From: Chiridota heheva
Lineage: Eukaryota; Echinodermata; Holothuroidea; Apodida; Chiridotidae
Direction of reading: 5' to 3'
DNA: 64,000 bases
Assembly: GCA_020152595.1 (NCBI GenBank)
Contig: JAIGNY010000069.1
Span: 28,501 to 92,500, forward strand
This document shows, one piece after another, positions 57,336 through 64,000 of this stretch (position 1 is the stretch's first letter; every line of letters begins with the position of its first letter). A program made the translations under genes and the position numbers. A model generated the notes under the pieces. The model was not told where the DNA came from, ran no database searches, and saw only the letters and a program-made list of their open reading frames with translations.

Positions 57336-60300
57336 TTCCTTTTGTTATCTGTTCCTTTCTCGGTTTGTTATCTGATCTTTTCTTAGTTTGTTATCTGCTC
57401 TTTTCTCAGTTTATTATCTGTTCCTTTCTCAGTTTGTTATCTGTTCCTTTCTCAGTTTGTTATCTGATCTTTTCTCAGTTTGTTATCTGATCTTTTCTCA
57501 GTTTGTTATCTGTTCCTTTCTCAGTTTGTTATCTATTCCTTTCTCAGTTTGTTATCTGTTCCTTTCTCAGTTTGTTATCTGTTCCTTTCTCAGTTTGGTA
57601 TCTGTTCCTTTCTCAGTTTGTTAGCTCTTCCTTTCTCAGTTTGTTATCTGTTCCTTTCTCAGTTTGGTATCTGTTCCTTTCTCAGTTTGGTATCTGTTCC
57701 TTTCTCAGTTTGTTGGCTCTTCTTTTCTCAGTTTGTTATCTGTTCCTTTTCAGTTTGGTATCTGTTCTTTTTCAGTTTGTTATCTGTTCCTTTCTCAGTT
57801 TGTTATCTGTTCTTTCTCAGTTTGTTATCTGTTCCTTTTCAGTTTGTTATCTGTTCCTTTTCAGTTTGTTATCTGTTCCTTTCTCAGTTTGTTATCTGTT
57901 CCTTTCTCAGTTTGTTATCTCTTCCTTTCTCAGTTTGTTATCTGTTCCTTTTCTCAGTTTGTTATCTGTTCTTTTCAGTTTGTTATCTGTTCCTTTCTCA
58001 GTTTGTTATCTGTTCCTTTCTCAGTTTGTTATCTGTTCCTTTCTCAGTTTGTTATCTGTTCCTTTCTCAGTTTGTTGGCTGTTCCTTTCTCAGTTTGTTA
58101 TCTGTTCCTTTCTCAGTTTGGTATCTGTTCTTTCTCAGTTTGTTATCTGTTCCTTTCTCAGTTTGTATCTGTTCTCAGTTTGTTCCTTTCTCAGTTTGTT
58201 GGCTGTTCCTTTTCAGTTTGTTATCTGTTCCTTTCTCAGTTTGTTATCTGTTCTTTTTCAGTTTGTTATCTGTTCCTTTCTCAGTTTGTTATCTGTTCTT
58301 TTCTCAGTTTGTTATCTGTTCCTTTCTTCAGTTTGGTATCTGTTCTTTCTCAGTTTGTTATCTGTTCTTTCTCAGTTTGTTATCTGTTCCTTTCTCAGTT
58401 TGTTATCTGTTCTTTCCTCAGTTTGTTATCTGTTCCTTTCTCAGTTTGTTATCTGTTCCTTTCTCAGTTTGTTATCTGTTCCTTTCTTAGTCTGTTGGTT
58501 GTTCCTTTTCTCAGTTTGTTGGTTGTTCCTTTCTCAGTTTGTTATCTGTTCCTTTCTCAGTTTGTTATCTGTTCCTTTCTCAGTTTGTTATCTGTTCCTT
58601 TCTCAGTTTGTTATCTGTTCCTTTCTCAGTTTGTTGGCTGTTCCTTTCTCAGTTTGTTATCTGTTCCTTTCTCAGTTTGTTATCTGTTCCTTTCTCAGTT
58701 TGTTATCTGTTCCTTTCTCAGTTTGTTATCTGTTCCTTTCTCAGTTTGTTATCTGTTCCTTTCTCAGTTTGTTATCTGTTCCTTTCTCAGTTTGTTATCT
58801 GTTCCTTTCTCAGTTTGTTATCTGTTCCTTTCTCAGTTTGTTATCTGTTCCTTTCTCAGTTTGTTATCTGTTCCTTTCTCAGTTTGTTATCTGTTCTTTT
58901 CTCAGTTTGTTATCTGTTCCTTTCTCAGTTTGTTGACTGTTCCTTTCTCAGTTTGTTATTTGTTCCTTTCTCAGTTTGTTATCTGTTCCTTTCTCAGTTT
59001 GTTATCTGTTCCTTTCTCAGTTTGTTATCTGTTCCTTTCTCAGTTTGTTATCTGTTCCTTTCTCAGATTGTTATCTGTTCTTTCTCAGTTTGTTGGCTGT
59101 TCCTTTTCAGTTTGTATCTGTTCTTCTTTCTCAGTTTGTTATCTGTTCTTTTCAGTTTGTATCTGTTCTTTTTTGTTTTAATCTGTTCCTTTCTCAGTTT
59201 GGTATCTGTTCTTTTCTCAGTTTGTTATCTGTTCCTTTCTCAGTTTGTTATCTGTTCCTTTCTCAGTTTGTTATCTGTTCCTTTCTCAGTTTGTTATCTG
59301 TTCCTTTCTCAGTTTGTTGGCTGTTCCTTTCTCAGTTTGTTATCTGTTCTTTTTTCAGTTTGTATCTGTTCTTTTCAGTTTGTTATCTGTTCCTTTCTCA
59401 GTTTGTTATCTGTTCCTTTCTCAGTTTGTTATCTGTTCCTTTCTCAGTTTGGTATCTGTTCCTTTCTCAGTTTGTTGGCTCTTCCTTTCTCAGTTTGTTA
59501 TCTGTTCCTTTCTCAGTTTGGTATCTGTTCTTTTCTCAGTTTGTTATCTGTTCCTTTCTCAGTTTGGTATCTGTTCTTTTCTCAGTTTGTTATCTGTTCC
59601 TTTCTCAGTTTGTTATCTGTTCCTTTCTCAGTTTGTTATCTGTTCCTTTCTCAGTTTGGTATCTGTTCCTTTCTCAGTTTGTTGGCTCTTCCTTTCTCAG
59701 TTTGTTATCTGTTCCTTTCTCAGTTTGTTATTTGTTTCTTTCTCAGTTTGTTATCTGTTCCTTTCTCAGTTTGGTATTTGTTCTTTTCTCAATTTGTTAT
59801 CTGTTCCTTTCTTAGTCTGTTGGTTGTTTCTTTCTCAGTTTGTTATCTGTTCTTTTCTCAGTTTGTTATCTGTTCCTTTCTCAGTTTGTTATCTGTTCTT
59901 TCCTCAGTTTGTTATCTGTTCCTTTCTCAGTTTGTTATCTGTTCCTTTCTCAGTTTGTTATCTGTTCCTTTCTTAGTCTGTTGGTTGTTCCTTTTCTCAG
60001 TTTGTTGGTTGTTCCTTTCTCAGTTTGTTATCTGTTCCTTTCTCAGTTTGGTATCTGTTCCTTTCTTAGTCTGTTGGTTGTTCCTTTCTCAGTTTGTTGG
60101 CTGTTCTTTTCTCAGTTTGTTATCTGATCTTTTCTCAGTTTGTTATCTGTTCTTTTCTCAGTTTGTTATCTGTTCCTTTCTTAGTCTGTTGGTTGTTCCT
60201 TTCTCAGTTTGTTGGCTGTTCTTTTCTCAGTTTATTGGCTGTTCCTTTCTCAGTTTGTTGGCTGTTCCTTTCTCAGTTTGGTATCTGTTCCTTTCTCAGT

Positions 60301-61955
60301 TTAGTATCTGTTCTTTTCTCAGTTTGTTATCTGTTCCTTTCTCAGTTTGGTATCTGTTCTTTTCTCAGTTTGTTATCTGTTCCTTTCTCAGTTTGGTATC
60401 TGTTCCTTTCTCAGTTTGGTATCTGTTCCTTTCTCAGTTTGTTATCTGTTCTTTTTTCAGTTTGTTATCTGTTTCTTTCTCAGTTTGTTATCTGTTCTTT
60501 TTTCAGTTTGTTATCTGTTCTTTTCTCAGTTTGTTATCTGTTCCTTTCTCAGTTTGGTATCTGTTCTTTTTTCAGTTTGTTATCTGTTCTTTTCTCAGTT
60601 TGTTATCTGTTCCTTTCTCAGTTTGGTATCTGTTCTTTTTTCAGTTTGTTATCTGTTCCTTTCTCAGTTTGTTATCTGTTCCTTTCTTAGTCTGTTGGTT
60701 GTTTCTTTCTCAGTTTGTTATCTGTTCCTTTCTCAGTTTGTTATCTGTTCCTTTCTTAGTCTGTTAATTGTTCCTTTCTCAGTTTGTTATCTGTTCCTTT
60801 CTCAGTTTGTTATCTGTTCTTTTCTCAGTTTGTTATTTGTTCCTTTCTCAGTTTGGTATCTGTTCTTTTCTCAGTTTGTTATTTGTTCCTTTCTCAGTTT
60901 GGTATCTGTTCCTTTCTTAGTCTGTTGGTTGTTCCTTTCTCAGTTTGTTGGCTGTTCTTTTCTCGGTTTGTTATCTGATCTTTTCTCAGTTTGTTATCTG
61001 TTCTTTTCTCAGTTTGTTATCTGTTCTTTTCTTAGTCTGTTGGTTGTTCCTTTCTCAGTTTGTTGGCTGTTCCTTTCTTAGTTTGTTATTTGTTCCTTTC
61101 TCAGTTTGGTATCTGTTCTTTTCTTAGTCTGTTAATTGTTCCTTTCTCAATTTGTTATCTGTTCCTTTCTCAGTTTGTTATCTGTTCCTTTCTTAGTTTG
61201 TTATTTGTTCCTTTCTCAGTTTGTTATCTGTTCCTTTCTTAGTCTGTTAATTGTTCCTTTCTCAGTTTGTTATCTGTTCCTTTCTCAGTTTGTTATCTGT
61301 TCTTTTCTCAGTTTGTTATTTGTTCCTTTCTCAGTTTGGTATCTGTTCTTTTCTCAGTTTGTTATTTGTTCCTTTCTCAGTTTGGTATCTGTTCCTTTCT
61401 TAGTTTGTTGGTTGTTCCTTTCTCAGTTTGTTATCTGTTCTTTTTCAGTTTGTTATCTGATCTTTTCTCAGTTTGTTATCTGTTCTTTTTCAGTTTGTTA
61501 TCTGTTCTTTTCTTAGTCTGTTGGTTGTTCCTTTCTCAGTTTGTTGGCTGTTCTTTTCTCAGTTTGTTATCTGTTCCTTTCTCAGTCTGTTCGTTGTTCC
61601 TTTCTCAGTTTGTTATTTGTTTCTTTCTCAGTTTGTTATCTGTTATTTTCTCAGTTTGTTATCTGTTCCTTTCTCAGTCTGTTATCTGTTCTTTTCTCAG
61701 ATTGTTATCTGTTCCTTTCTTAGTCTGTTGGTTGTTCCTTTTCTCAGTTTGTTGCCTGTTCCTTTCTCAGTCTGTTGGCTGTTCCTTTCTCAGTTTGTTG
61801 GCTGTTCCTTTCTCAGTTTGTTATCTGTTCCTTTCTCAGTTTGTTATCTGTTCCTTTCTCAGTCTGTTGGCTGTTCCTTTCTCAGTTTGTTGGCTGTTCC
61901 TTTCTCAGTTTGTTGGCTGTTCCTTTCTCAGTTTGTTATCTGATCTTTTCTCAGA
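57336..61955 (-). repeat. 4.6-kb array of a 23-bp unit from RTE coding sequence
   Basis: About 200 copies of a 23-bp unit, read on the minus strand as CA-GATAACAAACTGAGAAAGGA-A. It encodes D-N-K-L-R-K-E-Q, which is exactly the RTE segment leading into the EQA motif at 57335. Variants include TTGGCTG, GGTATCTG and TTGGTTG forms of the plus unit and frequent 1-2 bp deletions. Blocks such as the TCTTAGTCTGTTGGTTGTTC variant recur and show higher-order duplication. The plus strand is stop-free, giving a false frame of up to 742 codons. Confidence 0.95.
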
Positions 61956-62150
61956 GTGTTACCCACTGACTGACTGAGACTGACACTGGCTACCCACTGA
62001 CTGACTGAGTCTGACACGAACTACCCACTGACTGACTAAGACTGACACGGGCTACCCATTGACTGACTGAGACTGACACGGGCTACCCACTAACTGACTG
62101 AGACTCACACGGGCTACCCACTGACTGACTGAGACTGGTACGGGTTACCC
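61956..62150 (+). repeat. 31-bp tandem repeat, about six copies
   Basis: The unit contains TACCCACTGACTGACTGAGA and CTGACACGGGC. It begins immediately where the 23-bp array ends, with no unique sequence between them. Confidence 0.92.
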
Positions 62151-63540
62151 GGGTGCTGTTTTTTGATACATGATAGATTCCTTAGTGTACAGGGGGTGTA
62201 AGTCAAATTTACCTGAAGAAAATTTGCATTTGCCCGACTTATCAAAAAAAGATATTCATGTGTCTATATTCAATCACACAATATAGAATAGTTGAGGGCA
62301 AATCAACCCTTTCCCACCAATGCGGTCGAACTGAAGTGTCAAACGTGGTACTGCGTAACACCATATGCCCGCTTATGGGTCCCGTTAAGGCCAATAGAGC
62401 GAAGCCTTGGTTGGGGTCCGGGAGGAAAAGCCCCCGGGAACTCCGAAGATTTCTTGTTTTTGATGCTCTAAGGTGGCTGAAAATCAACACAAAGTTCGAT
62501 AATAATTTAATTTATGAGAAAGAGACAATTTTTATTCTAGAAATGGTAAAATCTACTCAGATAATCATTTGGGTTACCAAGGATAGCGGGGAAATTTAAA
62601 GCAAATTTTACGAAAATTGAAGAAATCTTATCAAAAATTGAACACAATTTTTCGAAAATAGAAGACATTCTCCCCAAAATAAAGAAATTGCACAAAAATT
62701 AAAGCAAACTTCACGAAAATACGAAATGAAGAGGATTTTACGAAAAGTGAAGGAAATTTTCCCAAAATTATGCCATGGAATCTGACTAGACTCGTCAAAA
62801 TCAATTGGTTATAACCTTTATTATTGGGGGACCAAAATTGTACTTGACAATTTCAAATTCGAATATTAAAATGTACTCAGAGAACTGGATAAACGTTTAG
62901 ATTACCATTCCTAAAGAGGCAGAGAACTAAAGAACAGTATGCTAAATTTCCCCTGAAATTGTTAAAACTCAGTGGGGCTCATGGACGAAGCCGTGGTCTG
63001 AAGATCTCTTGTTTTTGATGCCCCCAAATGGCTGAAAATAAACGCAAAGTTCCCCAATGTAGATCGTGGTGTCTGGCTGTCTGGGGGCGAAGCAAGAATA
63101 TGGATCCAGGAGAAGAAGTTCCCCTTAAGAGCCCCTTGGAAAAGGTCCAGGCAGCGAAGCCCCCGGTAGCTCTGATGATTTATTGTCTTTGATGCCCCAA
63201 AATGTCTGAAAATCAACACAAACTAATAATTTTCGAAAAATCAACACAAACTGAAATTTTCCAAATTTCCTCTGAAAATTGCGAAAATTCAGGCAAAATT
63301 GTGGGACTAAGGGAGCAAAAAAGTATGATTTTATCCACAACATTTTCAAAAGTATTTTGTATTTTGCGAAAAACAAAACATAAAGATTTAATTTTCCAAC
63401 AATTTTGTTTCAACACTAGGCTACTTTTTTTCCAGACGAAAATTGAAATTGCCCGACGAAATTTGTTTCTAGGGCACCCCTCCCCACACACGCTTTAAGT
63501 TACGCCGCTGTTAGTGTGTTGGGGATGATAGCTATCATTA
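62151..63540. other. Decayed dispersed repeat with three ~60-bp similar segments
   Basis: Segments at about 62447, 63002 and 63175 share TTGTTTTTGATGC and TGGCTGAAAATCAACACAAA. On the minus strand all three translate to variants of IFSHLGASKTR, suggesting a former coding repeat or repeated element. AT-rich GAAAATTGAAG motifs at 62600-62770 are inverse to those at 18226-18480. The right part ends GTTACGCCGCTG. No gene can be called. Confidence 0.45.
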
Positions 63541-63548
63541 ACCAGATA

Positions 63549-64000
63549 AGCATGACTATCAGTCGGCTTTGTGTATTAGGAGGTAACCGATGAACCCAAA
63601 AGCATGACTATCAGTCGGCTTTGTGTATTAGGAGGTAACCGATGAACCCCAAAGCATGACTATCAGTCGGCTTTGTGTATTAGGAGGTAACCGATGAACC
63701 CAAAAGCATGACTATCAGTCGGCTTAGTGTATTAAGAGGTAACCGATGAACCCAAAAGCATGACTATCAGTCGGCTTTGTGTATTAGGAGGTAACCGATG
63801 AACCCAAAAGCATGACTATCAGTCGGCTTAGTGTATTAGGAGGTAACCGATGAACCCAAAAGCATGACTATCAGTCGGCTTAGTGTATTAAGAGGTAACC
63901 AATGAACCCAAAAGCATGACTATCAGTCGGCTTTGTGTATTAGGAGGTAACCAATGAACCCAAAAGCATGACTATCAGTCGGCTTTGTGTATTAGGAGGT
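63549..64000 (+). repeat. 52-bp tandem array, continues past the window
   Basis: Almost nine copies of a 52-bp unit containing AGCATGACTATCAGTCGGCT, TTGTGTATTAGGAGGTAACC and GATGAACCCAAA, with a few single-base variants (TTAGTGTATTAAGAGG). There are no spacers between copies. It is cut off by the right edge. Confidence 0.95.

Noticed and set aside
58539-60767. 742-codon open frame on the plus strand
   Set aside because: It lies wholly inside the 23-bp array, whose unit simply lacks stops on this strand; other frames are open too.
63549-64000. CRISPR-like regular repeats
   Set aside because: Units are contiguous 52-bp tandem copies without unique spacers, in a eukaryotic context. The same applies to the other arrays.

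Overview
The window is AT-rich animal DNA. It has split genes with GT-AG introns, many decayed non-LTR retrotransposons (CR1/L2-like, RTE-like, an RNase H-bearing I/Jockey-group family), tRNA-derived SINEs, a piggyBac-type element, remnants of pogo-like and Ty3/gypsy-like elements, and an exceptional number of tandem arrays. There are no operons, bacterial promoters or rRNA genes. The repeat mix fits a marine invertebrate, most likely a deuterostome such as an echinoderm or hemichordate; this is an inference from the style of the repeats, not a proof.

One gene is clear. On the minus strand, five coding exons between 39947 and 30228 join in frame into a protein of about 364 residues. It has an N-terminal membrane anchor, an acidic low-complexity stalk and a complete prolyl-4-hydroxylase-type 2-oxoglutarate/Fe(II) oxygenase domain (H-x-D, distal His, and a Lys ten residues later). 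Its introns hold a 2.3 kb array of 61-bp repeats, an array of about 80-bp repeats, and a SINE-mediated tandem duplication. The start is ambiguous: a better-placed ATG at 40023 opens a lysine/arginine-rich frame that overlaps the main frame by one nucleotide shift.

A second gene probably ends in the left 5.5 kb on the plus strand (candidate exons 827-902, 1487-1600 and a last exon ending at 5480). I do not recognise its product. Two facing, frame-broken coding remnants lie at 21.1-22.3 kb.

Layout: 0-5.5 kb, candidate gene plus a long-TIR element with a LINE nested in it; 5.8-12 kb, minisatellites and an RNase H LINE end; 12-16 kb, transposon remnants; 18-20 kb, a 47-bp array; 21-24 kb, decayed coding pair and a CR1/L2-type LINE; 26-29 kb, a 17-bp array and a TTAA-flanked element; 30-40 kb, the hydroxylase gene; 40-44.8 kb, SINE, LINE ends and duplicated blocks; 44.8-46.5 kb, a LINE endonuclease fragment expanded into 70-bp repeats; 46.7-49.2 kb, AGATCT-rich repeats and a 0.5 kb palindrome; 50-53.3 kb, an inverted-repeat element with a core of about 184-bp repeats; 55.9-62 kb, an RTE fragment running into a 4.6 kb array of 23-bp repeats; 62-64 kb, further repeats.

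The most notable pattern is that three separate tandem arrays (15, 70 and 23 bp) have units that are pieces of LINE protein-coding sequence, and each sits inside or against the LINE fragment it came from.
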